Assembly (NCBI GenBank): GCA_000827325.1
Contig: KN832892.1
Location: 124,001 to 188,000, forward strand
Reading direction: 5' to 3'
Source: Oidiodendron maius Zn
Taxonomy: Eukaryota > Ascomycota > Leotiomycetes > Myxotrichaceae
Length of the DNA stretch: 64,000 nt
Of this stretch, positions 21,507 to 33,398 are shown one piece after another. Each line of letters opens with the position of its first letter. The first letter of the stretch is position 1. The notes beneath the pieces were generated by a model. It worked only from the letters and a program-made list of their open reading frames with translations, did no database searches and was not told the origin of the DNA. Made by a program: the position numbers and the translations under genes.

Positions 21507-22523
21507 ATGCCTCTCTTTACCTGGAGCGAAGCCTTTCCTCCCAAATCAAGCTTCACCGAGAATCAGATCCCCGATCAGCAAGGTCGTGTATTTATCGTCA
21601 CTGGAGGATCCTCGGGATGTGGGTATGAGACGGCTAAGGCAGTATATAACCTAAACGGCCGCGTTTACATTGCTGGCCGCTCAGCCAAAAATGCCGAAGA
21701 AGCTATTCAGAAGATCAAATCCTCTCCGGCAGCTCCACACTCAACAGTACAACGCGGCAAAGGATCACTCCACTTCCTAAAGCTAGACTTGAATGATCTA
21801 GGTAGCATCAAAGCCTCGGTAAATGAGTTCCTATCGAAAGAGTCACGCCTGGACGTGATCTGGCACAACGCCGGCGTCATGGGCGCCCCTGATGGTAGCA
21901 CCACCGTCCAGGGTTTCGAATTGCATTTAGGAGTAAATGCTCTAGGTCCCTTCCTTCTTCAACATTTCTTGATGCCTATATGCCTCAAGACTGCGAGACA
22001 TCCAGATGCAACGCTCAATACCACAAGAGTAATTTTCGTCACTTCGGCTGGTCATCGAGGCTCTCCAAAACCCGATGGTGTTAACTGGAGTGATGTCAAC
22101 ACAGAGACGAGCACGGGTATTCGGGCTTCACTCCATAAATATGGCCAGAGTAAGGCGATGAATGTCATGCATGCTCATGAAATCGCTCGTCGATATGGGC
22201 CCCAGGGCGTGATCTCTTTATCCCTCCATCCAGGTTCACTTAAGACCAACCTTCAGCGGTATCAGTCCGGATTATTTAAGACTCTCACATCCCCACTTCT
22301 TTATGATCAACACTATGGCGGACTTACAGAACTCTTTGCTGGCTTCAACATGGAAATCACTGACACAAATATGCTGGAGAATGGAGGCAAAAATGGTTCG
22401 TACATTCAGCCATGGGGTAGATGGGGAGAGGGAGCACCCCATGTCTTTGAGGGGCTTGCGAAAAGAAAGACAGGAGAGAGACTATGGGAAATGTGCGAGG
22501 ATATTTTGAAGGAGTGGATGTAA
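21507..22523 (+). CDS. Short-chain dehydrogenase (retinol-dehydrogenase-like)
   Basis: A single exon of 338 residues. The classical SDR signature is complete: cofactor loop TGGSSGCG near residue 32, NAG in WHNAGVMG, catalytic serine in FVTSAGH and catalytic YGQSK (YxxxK), followed by SLHPGSLKTNL. The N-terminal segment PLFTWSEAFPPKSSFTEN is typical of the fungal branch that resembles retinol/WW-domain oxidoreductases. It should reduce a carbonyl or oxidise an alcohol with NAD(P)(H); the substrate is unknown. It lies between the MULE and a Zn2Cys6 gene in the same direction, with 474 bp between them, so the regulator may control it. No defect seen. Confidence 0.9.
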   Translation: MPLFTWSEAFPPKSSFTENQIPDQQGRVFIVTGGSSGCGYETAKAVYNLNGRVYIAGRSAKNAEEAIQKIKSSPAAPHSTVQRGKGSLHFLKLDLNDLGSIKASVNEFLSKESRLDVIWHNAGVMGAPDGSTTVQGFELHLGVNALGPFLLQHFLMPICLKTARHPDATLNTTRVIFVTSAGHRGSPKPDGVNWSDVNTETSTGIRASLHKYGQSKAMNVMHAHEIARRYGPQGVISLSLHPGSLKTNLQRYQSGLFKTLTSPLLYDQHYGGLTELFAGFNMEITDTNMLENGGKNGSYIQPWGRWGEGAPHVFEGLAKRKTGERLWEMCEDILKEWM

Positions 22524-22997
22524 ACTAGAGTGTGATATTGAAATACAAAGTATGCTCTCACTGTGTTCTTGTCGCAACATCATGGAGTTGAGTTATGTTT
22601 ATTGGTCCGCGCTGCCTGTTCTCCGGTGGCTTGCGTCCGGCGGCCGTTGCGTGGCTGCGGGGTGCCTCCCGATCACATGATGCTCCGAGGCTCAAATTAC
22701 AGACTGGTGGACCTGGGTGGACACACCCCAGATGGTTGCATAATCGACACACCTCGCCTTCCCGGACACGGTCAGATCAATGCCGCTGTGGGAAGAGGAA
22801 GCTGGCACGTCGACAACCCTCTTTCCTCGATACCTGTTGCCTACCTAACAGTCGATAGCCAATCTCATTCGTCAAGAGCAAGCTGTCTCTTGCTGTTCTG
22901 CACAGTTTCCTGACCTGGGAAGCTGATCAGCGGACCTGCTCTCCGCTGCCAGTCGTCCTGTACAGAGGATACGTTTGATTCAACATAATCCATACCA
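22524..22997. other. Intergenic, promoter of Zn2Cys6 gene
   Basis: No gene supported; the short GC-rich frames here match nothing. Confidence 0.4.
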
Positions 22998-24966
22998 ATG
23001 AGCACATCTAGGGGGATGATCACCCTGCGCAGGGCAGATCGTGCCTGTACCGCATGTCGAATATATAAAAGAAAATGCGACAAGCTTCTCCCGAGCTGCT
23101 CGATCTGTTCAAGGTAAGATCTTATAGTGCATGCGTCAACTATCCCTTCGCAACAGTCGCAATACTGAAACCCTTTGGTAATAGCCGCTCATGGGTGTGC
23201 GACTATTCACAGAGTAATCGTGACAGGCACGGCACATATCGTCAGCATCCCGTTCAACGGGGCCAGTCGGAAATTCCACTCACACATAGCACTACATCTC
23301 ATCATAACCCAGAAGATACTGTTAACCCTGTCGCAGCTCTAGACAAATCCTGGGTGACAAGAGTCGACTTCCCCGCCGTCTTCTTTATCGATCCCCATGT
23401 ATTTCAACATTGCCAGGTGCAGGTTCCTCCGGCAAATCCCATCTCTCCATCGTTTCCCTTGTGTTACTTGGGTACTGAAGCAGAGATCAAGAAATATGTA
23501 TCAAGCTTTTTCAATGGCGTACACAGGTGGCTATCATTCATCTCAGAAGAACGATTCTCCACCTATCTGGCAAAACCACTATTGGAATACCGCGCGGATC
23601 TTGCCTGCCTTCTCCTTTGTATAAGGATGATCTTGTGGGTGCCTTCTTCTCAATCGAAAGACCCACGTACAGACATATATCTCGCTGCCAAACAGGGGTT
23701 TTCAAATATGGAAACGTCAAGTATCTTGTCCATTCAGACTCTCCAAGCAGGTCTTCTTATTTCACTCTATGAGATTGGACATGCTATGTACCCGTCGGCG
23801 TATCTGTCTGTAGGGACTTGCGCACGCTATGGATATGCTCTTGGTATAGGGACGAAGAATTCTATACAAATTTGTCGGCCTTTTACTCGAGAGGAACTGG
23901 AAGAAAGGCGAAGAGTCTTATGGGCTATTATAGTCTTAGATCGGTAAGTGATTTACAAATGCAGCTTCATCTCTGCGCCAATCTCTAGAAGATTTGGGCT
24001 TGCCTCAGAATTTTTGCGTGAAACCATCAAAAACAGAATCTAACTAGCTACTTTTAGTTTAATCAATCTTAGTAGTCCTGCCCGACCTCTTGCTATTCAG
24101 GATCTCAAATCTGCAGAGTCTATGCCTCTGTATGACGATGTAGATGCCACTTCTCACCCCAAATGAAAGAAATTCAATTGACGTCTGATAGTCTCGAACG
24201 ACCGCACTCGCTAATTCATTTGATCAGAATAGCCAGTTGGCCCGTGACCGTGGCTGCTTCGTATTAGTGGTGGAAGGCACCAAACTGTTAAGTCAAGTGC
24301 TAGACCATGTGGCAGCTTACTACGTTTCTAACGATAATCAACGAGGAGATGAGGCACAGCGACAATTGCAAGAAGAGGAAGATGAATTACAATTAAGCCA
24401 CACTATAATGTCTCTGATCACCGCTACTGAGGTTGAAGCGGAGAGATGGGGGATTTCAACCGGTGACCAAATAGTCATTGGCTATAGGTCAGTATTAGAT
24501 ACTTAGTCTTTACTACAGTCTGACATTGTGCAGTGCACTTTTAGCTCTATACGAGCAGTATATTGCTCTGGGGCGGGATCGTGAAGATGGTCCTGAGCGA
24601 TATGGCCGTGCCAATGCCTCGATTGAGACAATCTCGGAGAAAATAATCACACAGTGCAAAAGCCTTCTCACAAGTTCTAGTGCAAATTTCGAGAGTATAT
24701 CGCCTTACTTACTTCATTGTATTTACAAGGTGGCGGTTGTGCTCATTCATCGTCGTGATGAGTCTATTACCAATAATGCGGCTTCAGAACATATAAGGAT
24801 CCTTATAAATACATTAAGGGTATTAGATCAGAGATGGAGGGCAGCAGGTATAAAACGCCGCTTTTATCTTGTCTCCTAAAAGATAAACGTCTAATCTAAC
24901 GGCTTTTTATTTACAGGAACATATTTGCAAATTTTAGAAGCCCGTGAAATTATAGCAGGTATATAA
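22998..24966 (+). CDS. Zn2Cys6 transcription factor, frame uncertain mid-gene
   Basis: The start ATG at 22998 leads to a complete zinc cluster, formed by splicing 22998-23113 to 23185: CTACRIYKRKC, then SCSIC, then SRSWVC (spacing 2-6-6-2-6). Exon 2 runs to 23943 and includes KPLLEYRADLACLLLCIRMI and GTCARYGYALGIG, the fungal-specific transcription factor domain. Later exons begin at 24058 (SPARPLAIQDLKSAESMPLY), about 24228 (LARDRGCFVLVVEGTKLLSQ), 24534 (SALLALYEQYIALGRD) and about 24917 (YLQILEARE), ending at 24966. Around 24140-24165 the frame shifts by one and I found no intron that explains it, so the gene may be damaged there. Probable targets are the SDR upstream or the MFS exporter downstream; this is inference. 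Confidence 0.75.
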
Positions 24967-25708
24967 TTATATCTCTTGATTAGAGATCAGGTAATTCACA
25001 GGTCGTAGTCGGATATCAAGGTGAAACTCAGTTATATTGAGTATTGAGTGATTTATAGACAACTATTGAGCATGGATATGCTAGAGTAGAGGACCCCTTT
25101 ATATAGACCTATTCAGCCTCTTACTGACTCACATGAATCCCCTGAATCCAAGATCCTGAATCCTGAGGGACGTGTGATATATGCTTGAGGTCCTAGTCAA
25201 TATCTTACGTAGAGTATTTTAGCAGGAGAAATTTTATATCAATTGACCTAGATTAGTTGTTTTAGAATATGTAAAGATGGTAATCAGAGAGTCTAGTAGA
25301 TATATACCTGTACTTATATCTACTATTTTCTATCGTAAATTTATTAGGTATCAAGACGGGGGAGTCGCGAGAGACTCGTAGTCACCGACTTGGGTTAAAA
25401 GTTCAGCAAGTGGAAAGTCTCCATCATCTGTTCGACAATGACATCCAGCAGGTCGAGCAGTCGCGATTTATTATACGTGTTCCCTCCATTCAGAACTTGG
25501 ATGCCGTCATCGTAATATTGATCAGCACAATCTCGGACTTTTCCTAGGCTGACTTGTTAGTACTTTACACTTAATCTCACACCTTATATATAGATAGCTA
25601 GCTATTACCCCTTTCAAATAATAAACATCTTAGATTCTTTACACATGACCCCACCTCTCTCCATATAGCAGGTTGACCCCTCGCAGAAGCTCTTCACCTG
25701 CGCATTCC
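24967..25708. other. Intergenic, AT-rich
   Basis: About 740 bp between convergent 3' ends. AT-rich and stop-dense, perhaps mutated by RIP, but no element is recognised. Confidence 0.4.
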
Positions 25709-27937
25709 TCACACCTCAGCTGTGGGCTCAGCGGTTTTAGCGGGCGCGGCGGCTGTACCGTGCTTAAGTGTCCTCGTATTTTTGAAACCCATGCCTGCTG
25801 ATGCTAGGACAGCAAATGCAGATGCAGCAGCACCTATATACTACAGAATGTTAATGGTTTGAGAATACCGCAGCGCTCGGTCCGAGGAAACAAAGGATGT
25901 AACTTACAAAGGTGTTTCTAATAGCTCTATTATATGCTACCAACATTCCCGGTAATTGATCACTAGTCACGGCTTCTCTCACCCCGGTAGCACCCGCGTC
26001 AAATACCAAAGTTGCATTAACGCCAGGTGCATACTGCACGAGGGCCAATTTCAAGGTGCTACTGAGATCTGTCTCTGCAAGAGCTAGGAACAAGGCTCCT
26101 GAGAAGAATTGACAAAATACAACCATCGCGGTACCGACTGAGATCTTTGATGACTCGAGGTTTTGCTGAACGGCAATGATAGGCTGTTGTAGTGTAATAC
26201 CGCGACCAACACCGGAGAGAATCTGGTAGCCTACCCACATTCCAGTTCGAGAAAATGGAGTAAACATGCTCATAAGCCCAGTACCAATAGCTGCTAGGGC
26301 ATTCCCGATTAGAGCGTATACGGCGGGATTTCCCATCTTGCTAGCTACGGAAGAAGACGTCCTATTAGCAAATGATACGCTTGACTAAGGGGATTCAATT
26401 GAAGAGGTGATTTGGGGCTGGCGGAGAGATCTCCATTTATTCCATCGAATACTTACCTATGGTTGCCGTGAGCATCAAAGCTGTTATAAGTGGTACAGCA
26501 GTAGCCATGAAATAGACGCCGCTCATGATGGGAGATACGCCTAGGACGGTTTGGAACCAGACAGGCAAGTAGTATGCAAAGATCTGGAGAGAGGCATATT
26601 GTGAGATATTGACAATGCAACTGGAGTAGACTACTCTCTGGCTCAAGATGGATGGCGGTACCATAGCAGAGTCCCCCCGTTGTGATTCCCACATGCAAAA
26701 GGCTATAAGGGAAACGGCGGAACCGATGAAGAGTCCGATTATAGTTGAGGAATGCCACGCATATGTAGAGCCACCCCATTGAAGAGATAGCAGAAGCATG
26801 ATGCACGTTGGTGCAAAAAGGCAAAATCCTATCGGGTCGAGGCGGTTGATGGTTTCATATAAGGTGGCATCTGTGTTGGATTTGTCTCTGATATCTGAGA
26901 TGCGAATGAGTGAGATCGCTGCCAATGCAACTCCACCAGCTGGCAGATTAATATAGAAGCCTAGGCTGCGTTTTAGAAAACTTCCAGGTTTAGATGATTC
27001 TGAGGTCATCAGAGCTGGACTTACACCATCTCCAAGAAGCCTTCTGTGTGATCGCCCCGCCCAGTATTGGACCAACCACAGTTCCGAGCATGGAAAATGC
27101 GTATACTAGAGCAAGTATTTCTGCCCGTACCACAACTAATTAGTATCCCATCCAAATTGTGAAATTCGAGCTCCTTACTTGGGCGTTGCTCTTTCGTCGA
27201 GGTGGTTGAGACGATCGTCAATCCCCCACTAAAGAGGCCAGCACCCCCGATGCCAGCAACTGCACGACCAATTATAAAGGCTGTTGATGAAGGCGCAACT
27301 CCGCATACTAAGGAGCCAATCTCAAAGATGAACACGAATGTGAAAAAAGTCGTCTGAGCCTAATGGTTAGCGAAGCCCGACTTCTGCTAAAGGCTTGGCG
27401 ATCCAGCTATCTACCTTTGAATGATAAAATTGATAAATCTTGCCCATTAAGGGAGTACAAGCACAGCTAGGCCGCATGTATTAGCTTTCTATTTCTTCTA
27501 GATACAGCGTAGTGATCAAGTGTGGGCCTTACAGGGTGATGAGGTATGCACTTCCATACCAGCCGATATCCTTGATGCTGTGGAAATGGGTGGTGATGAC
27601 GGGGATGGCCTTCAAAACTATGTCAGTATTCTAAAACCGCGGAGCTACTATCTTTCCGTGTTTTATATACTTGTATAGTTTTAACTTCGGCGGAACGTAA
27701 TGTGATGTGGAAACTCACGGTCGTAATAATTGTGATATCTAAGCTGTACAGGAAACCAGCCAACGAGACAGCAAGGACAACAAGGTAAAGCTGATAGCCA
27801 GACAAATACACTAGGGTATTTGAAACAACCGGTTCATCAACTCTACCGTCATCACAATTGCTGTTTGTCATTTTCTCCTTTTGTTCGAGTCCGTCGGCCT
27901 GGGAGACGTCGGCATCAACAATGGTCGAATTGTCCAT
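25709..27937 (-). CDS. MFS drug/metabolite exporter (DHA type, about 14 TM)
   Basis: A multi-intron gene; the start ATG is at 27937. In order the minus strand gives an acidic cytosolic N-terminus, [88 protein letters not shown], then [15 protein letters not shown] and several further hydrophobic segments, and a last exon (25709-25840, after a 67-nt intron with donor GTAAGT) ending in KTAEPTAEV. The motifs are those of fungal proton antiporters of the DHA14 group, plasma-membrane proteins that export toxic or secondary compounds. Every exon I checked joins in frame. A 14-bp palindrome about 120 bp upstream is shared with a Zn2Cys6 gene at 38 kb. Confidence 0.85.
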
Positions 27938-28056
27938 TTGGCAAGCTGTGAAGGGGTGAACAATTTTTGGTAGGTTAAAGAATAGGTTGTTGCTTGAATA
28001 AGATTGCTTGGCGCTTGAAAGAGAGGAGCAACTTTCTCAGTCATATACGTCTTGTC

Positions 28057-28071
28057 TCCGACGGAGTCGGA
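28057..28071. promoter_or_regulatory. Inverted repeat TCCGAC-GGA-GTCGGA
   Basis: A 15-bp site with six-base arms, 120 bp upstream of the MFS start codon. Its first 14 bases recur at 38313-38326. The CGG/CCG content fits a Zn2Cys6 site; binding is inference. Confidence 0.45.
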
Positions 28072-28476
28072 GTGCTAGAGCAAGCCCGTCCCCGCGGGCA
28101 GTTTCAGCGGGCGGCCTCAACGCTCAAGCCAAGCATATTTCAGAGGGGATTAATACTCAGACTACAAATGTTATAGGATAACACGTGTAAAGGTATTAAA
28201 CTGGCCAAAAATCTTTGTTCTTAAATACTCTTTAATGTTAGAGGCTTCAGGAACATGCTGGAGGTGCGATAAAGGTGCCTACCGGACACCTTGAGAGTGC
28301 CTAGTAAGTGACTCATTTGACTATTCAGTAACTTCTACAAGTGCTCAGGTTCTCCTGTGTATACCTTCTTGCTCTAGTTGTCTCTGCATTACTCTATAGT
28401 CAATATAACTGACTTTGACCTTGATACCCGACTACGCACTGCGCAATGTACACCTCCCAATGCAAGATTAAATTAG

Positions 28477-28507
28477 GACCCAGCTAAATCGAGGCCACCT
28501 TTCCTAA
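28477..28507 (+). repeat. Solo MULE/MITE-type terminal repeat
   Basis: GGACCCAGCTAAATCGAGGC, followed by CACCTTTCCT, matches the ends of the MULE at 18.7 kb and the MITE at 35.8 kb. No partner end was found before the gap. Confidence 0.55.
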
Positions 28508-29033
28508 TTAGGTGGGACTACTCAGTGTAGCTTAGAAACAGGTAGTTCGATATCGGAATCTCGACATGAGCACTTTCCATTTCCGTCCTTGGACCTGAGC
28601 ATTTGCTGCTATAACCTGAGCTGTGGGTGAGCCTGGATGAGCCTGGGTGAGATTGGCTGAGCAGTGGGGCGACGGTTTGCGCTCCTTGGCTATAACTGCC
28701 GCTAACTACCGCTGGCTAAAATTGGAAAAAGTTAGTCAAGGGGGTTCTTTTGAGGACCCATATCAGGCACCCCCCCTCAACTTTACCAAACGTCACAAAT
28801 TCAACCTTATCGTATGTGAACATATCGTGTCAATCTGTTAACCATGCACTTAACCCCTCTCTGCCACAAGAAGTGGTACTCAAATCCGTACAATACTGCT
28901 CTATAATAACTATCGACAGTTAAGTCTGTATGATTTCGAAAGTCTGAACGAACATAGCTTCATCACACGACTTTGGTTGTTGCGGCAGCACTACAAGAAC
29001 AGAGAAGTTCTCAGGAATGGACATTAGAGACAA

Positions 29034-29294
29034 NNNNNNNNNNNNNNNNNNNNNNNNNNNNNNNNNNNNNNNNNNNNNNNNNNNNNNNNNNNNNNNNNNN
29101 NNNNNNNNNNNNNNNNNNNNNNNNNNNNNNNNNNNNNNNNNNNNNNNNNNNNNNNNNNNNNNNNNNNNNNNNNNNNNNNNNNNNNNNNNNNNNNNNNNNN
29201 NNNNNNNNNNNNNNNNNNNNNNNNNNNNNNNNNNNNNNNNNNNNNNNNNNNNNNNNNNNNNNNNNNNNNNNNNNNNNNNNNNNNNNNNNNNNNN
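29034..29294. other. Assembly gap (261 N)
   Basis: A run of N. Frames reported across it are meaningless. The left context (near 28768) and the right edge both carry a poly-C tract followed by a similar CAACTTTA segment. Confidence 0.99.
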
Positions 29295-31025
29295 CCCCCC
29301 CCAACTTTAATCAATTATTTGCATCTAACATGAAAAATTCTAGCACCATCCTCAGTCGTTACTAAGAACTATTCATTGCTAGAAGTAGAACTATGTCCAG
29401 CTATAGAAGTCAAGGAATCTAGGTTCACTCTGCTTCATTGAATTAAAGTCATTATGGTAGATAGAGTACGAGGGTGAGTTTGGCCTGGTACTTTTATCCG
29501 GAGCTCTAGACATTAGTTCATCAATTGTAGAGTATCATCATCTCGATCTTGACCTTTCTATATGGATGCTAGGACATAACGAGTGGGGCAACGGCTGGTT
29601 CGCAGGACAACACAGTGACGTTTGATGGCAAGGACGCGGTGGGCGCGCTGAATGTTATGGGAGCGAGTGGCGTCGGGCTCGGGTTTGCAGGGACCTGGAC
29701 GCTTAGTATCCAGGCGGACCCGACTGTGCGGTTGCAGAAGATTTGGCTGGTTGTGAGGTTTATCTTAACTTAAAAAATTTTCTGTCCTATTTACTCGGGG
29801 TTGTACAGAGGAGATTAACTCAAGCACTTCGTCTGTTATGGGCAGGCGCTTTTCGGATGCATCGCGAGGCTCTTTAGGAGTTAGTAATCGGAATGTTTAT
29901 GGATGATGTTGATAAATTTGATGATAATGGCATGCAGTATGGGAGACCTAATTAGTGCGATCTTCAAGTTCAATACGTCTTTTGTGTGAAGGCACCACAG
30001 ATGGTTGTGATTGCCGAAGCCGAGGTCTTTCTCAAAGTAAACCCAGCACCTACTTGATCAAGTATAATTAGCAGTGATTTGACGTCCGAGTTTGATGAAT
30101 CTAAGATGTATTGATGGTCGGATAAAGTGAAGCACAAAATAGAAGAACAAAAGAAGACAGTAAGATGGTAGGAGAGGAGATAGCATCGGAACTTGGAGCC
30201 AGAAGGAAGCGGCGGTAGGGAGCCTGGGTAACAAATATCCGAGATTGGAAGCGGTGCCAGTTGGGGATTTCCAAGACTCGTCGTCGTTCCTACCATTCAG
30301 GACTCGACCAGCCTGCATCCAACGAAGTTGCGTCCATGCATGGATAAAATGGAACAATGCCAAGGGAAACCTCAGCCTAGTGACTAAAGCGTGAATTGGT
30401 GCCTTGTGTGGGGTTACAGGGTCTCTCCAGAGAATCCGGCACTCAACGGAACAGGCGAAAGCTTGGTGACGTACTGGCACGCCTTAAAACAAGACGGGGG
30501 GACTGCAGACAACTAGCACCTCGGATCAGCGGCTGGCATAGCTCGATGATCTTATTACGAGCACGTATGAGAAGGAGAAGTCGATCAAGACTTTGAACCC
30601 CTGCGCCTCATCAGGCAGGAATAGCATCGTCGGGGAACCCCCCACAGACACCTGCCATGTGATACAGCACTGGAAAGGCCAGAAACCGAGGCTAATGACG
30701 TCCATCTGTGTGAAGTTGTGGCTGGGTACGGAAACCATCTTTACATCGAGACGCCTGGGGTTGTCCGGGACGATCCACAAAGTTCCGTAGGCAATGGTAA
30801 GTTCCTGTTGATTTAGGTACTGTGCTAAATGTTCAAAGGACTAAGATTTATGATAAGGACCCATAATAAAGATCGTTTGCGAAGGGAAATTCTCTGTGGT
30901 TCATCCTGCTTCAACGTCCATAAGCGACTCTCTCTCCAGACTCCGTAGCCTCAATATTGCCATCACGACTCCTCCTCCAGATTTTCAACAACTTAACCTT
31001 ATCGGGCGACCAGAACACCGCATGC
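29295..31025. other. Intergenic, one coding-like fragment
   Basis: Apart from the fragment at 29578-29775 (listed separately), I see only short frames in 1.7 kb. The segment 30500-30800 looks somewhat coding on both strands but matches nothing known to me. Confidence 0.4.
29578..29775 (+). pseudogene. Coding-like fragment, unidentified
   Basis: A GC-rich stretch whose plus frame reads NTVTFDGKDAVGALNVMG, then GVGLGFAGTWTLSIQ and a stop, in otherwise plainer DNA. It resembles a beta-rich secreted domain, but I cannot name a family. It has no start codon or signal peptide and lies 280 bp from the gap, so it may be the tail of a gene lost in the N run. Confidence 0.25.
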
Positions 31026-33398
31026 TTAGGGGCATTTATTGGCATCACACAGCCTGTCAAAACGGTATTTCGCAATCCCGTACCACCAGTTGCCACCGGC
31101 GTTTGTCTTGTACTTTCCAGTACCTTGGGGCCACTCTATAGTGATCTTGTGCTTACCTTTATAGTTGTGTTAGCGGCTTGCTGCCTGAATATGTAGGTGT
31201 GGAAATAACTTGCCAGCAGGAATGAGGAAGTAACCTCTTGTATATCCATTGGTGAGACACCACTCAGGATCATTATAATTTCCGAAGTAGACATTCTTGT
31301 ATCCGTCCTCTCCGCCAGTCTCGCCGAGGAACTCGTTGTCAAGCTTAAGCAAGAAGTGCTCCGACTGAGCCTCAACGTCAACAATGGACATGATAACGGG
31401 GAACAGGAAATTTGTCTCTAGATCGAACGGCTTTGGAGGTCCAGGTTGTTGATAAGCACCTCCCCATGGAAGCACAGCGGACATCCAGCTTTGTACTTCA
31501 GTGCTTCGACACGGCTTCTCCTTGCCCAAGCTGCACGGGAACTGGGTGTCGTCGTAGCTGGTGTCACCCTTCTCAGGGTAAACCAAGCTTGGGTTGCCCT
31601 TGGGTGGCCTCGTCTTGGTCTTCTCGGGCTCAAGCGGCGGTATGGGCTTTTGATTATCATCCAAAGGTGGATTGACAACATTACCAACGCATTTCTGACC
31701 ATCCCATGTACTACCTGGAGGGCAAGTAACAGTCGTGTTGACTTTGTTCTCAGTAGGAGGAGTGACGTTCCCAATGCAATTCTGACCGTTCCAGATGCTG
31801 CCCGATGGGCAAGAGATAGTCCCAATACACTTTTGACCATCCCAGGTACTACCTGACGGACAAGTGACTTTTAAATCGCACTGATTCCCAGGAGGTGGAT
31901 TGCCAGAGTTATTGACGCAATTCTGACCATTCCAAGTGCTGCCCGGTGGGCAAGAGATGGCCCCAACGCACTTTTGACCATCCCATGTACTCCCAGGAGG
32001 GCAGATGGCACCCTGGCCGACATTGTTCCCAGGAGGTGTGGTGACGCTCCCAATGCAATTTTGACCATTCCAGACACTGCCCGATGGACATGAGATGGCC
32101 CCAACACATTTCTGGCCGTTCCAAGAACTACCCGAAGGACAAGTCACACCAGGGTTTGCTTGGCCCGAATTGACAATGCCAACGCATTTCTGGCCATCCC
32201 ATGTGCTATCTGCGGGGCATGAGATAACACCTACGCACTTCTGGCCGTTCCAAGAAGTGCCTATGGGACAGGTGATACCTTGCCCCTTTCCTGGCCCACC
32301 ACTGTTGCTTCCAGCACAGCTGGCACCGTTCCAGCTAGAACCAGTGGGGCAGACCACAGAACCGGCGTTGGACACATACACACAGCTAGTTCCATCAAAT
32401 ATCATGGTCGCCGGGCAACGACCCGATCCATCTGTCCAGATGCAGTTATTATCTAACGAATGGATGTCACAAGGAACTTCGGTGACCTCGACCGGGATGC
32501 ACGATTGCGGGTCGAGTACGTTGAACCTGGCAGCCGAATCATCGCCGCCGCATGTAGGACTTACACCGCTCTCAAACCCACCGAGACAGTATTTGCCCTT
32601 GGTCCATTTGGTAATTGAGAATATGCCAGCCTTTTCGTACTCTGCAGTTTTGCCGATATGTCCACAATCCCGGGCATTGTTGAGCCACAGGTTGACATTC
32701 TCACCAATATTTGGCACGCTGTGGATGTCCTTGATGCGAAAAGGGGCATTTGGGTTTATGCTGTCTCCTGAGTTGCACGCTTCGGTCTTGCATAGCTTGA
32801 ATTTGCCTAGTTGGTTGTTGCGGCCGTCCTTCACGGTCGCGTACCATCCTCTATTGTCGTAGCCGAGGTTACGGCCGTTCTCCAATCCAAAGACATAGCA
32901 TTTCCCTGTCAATAAAATATTATTTTTAGGTACTCGAAAGTTCTAACCGTACATACCTTCGGAAATGCCAGACGAGCAATCTGTCTTTTGCGGCATCTCG
33001 ACCTTTGGCTCTCTGCAGGTAGATCCGTCGTAGATCTGACCAGTAGGGCAGCATTTGAATCCAGCCTCAGGAGACCCAGTTAGTTCATGGCCGGCTCTAC
33101 AGCAGTCGAAGGACGTTTCTGGGCTTCCGGTAAGATTCTGACCGGCGAGACAACAGCTAACGAACTTCTTGTCCGAACTAAACGTAAGCTGTTTGCCTGC
33201 GCTAATCGAGCAACGGAAGACATCCTCGAAGTCCGACGAAGGGTCGTAGAACACAATTTCCTGGCGATTGTAGTCAATGTTGGTCTTGGGGTCGACCTCA
33301 GCCACCTCAACGTTACTCCGGGGGAGATCGCGAAGGATCTTTGCCACTGTGAAGGACGCCTGAAGCCCTAGGGCAAAGAGGCTTTGGAAGCACCGCAT
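31026..33398 (-). CDS. Secreted cysteine-rich protein with CP-GQ-C repeats
   Basis: Three exons, 32957-33398, 31214-32905 and 31026-31156, give about 754 residues. A signal peptide starts MRCFQSLFALGLQ. Next come tandem cysteine modules (VSCCLAGQNLTGSPE, FDCCRAGHELTGSPE, FKCCPTGQIYDG), a unique domain with four or more cysteines, and about eleven short repeats of the form CPxGSxWxGQxCVG, often paired through a short linker. A proline-rich spacer follows, then a C-terminal domain (FDLETNFLFPVIMSI, WCLTNGYTRGYFLIPAGKH, GNWWYGIAKYRFDRLC). The second intron (31157-31213) is GC-AG with a perfect CTAAC branch site. It is probably exported or wall-bound. Lectin-like or carbohydrate-binding roles are guesses. 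The frame is intact. Confidence 0.75.
31690..32385 (-). repeat. Coding tandem array of about 42-bp units
   Basis: Ten well-kept and one divergent copy of a 14-residue unit (CP..S.W.GQ.C.G), separated by linkers of 1-20 residues, with high DNA identity between copies. Confidence 0.75.

Larger units (their letters stand above)
27938..29033. other. Intergenic, with a lone MULE-like end
   Basis: Holds the MFS promoter, the palindrome at 28057 and, near 28477-28507, one copy of the MULE/MITE end. No gene recognised up to the assembly gap. Confidence 0.45.

Noticed and set aside
21046-22539. 15-bp repeat CTAGAGTGTGATATT on both sides of the SDR gene
   Set aside because: Two copies of a 15-mer in 64 kb can arise by chance, and no other features support an element between them.
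28973-29365. Open frames spanning the N run
   Set aside because: They are artefacts of translating N.
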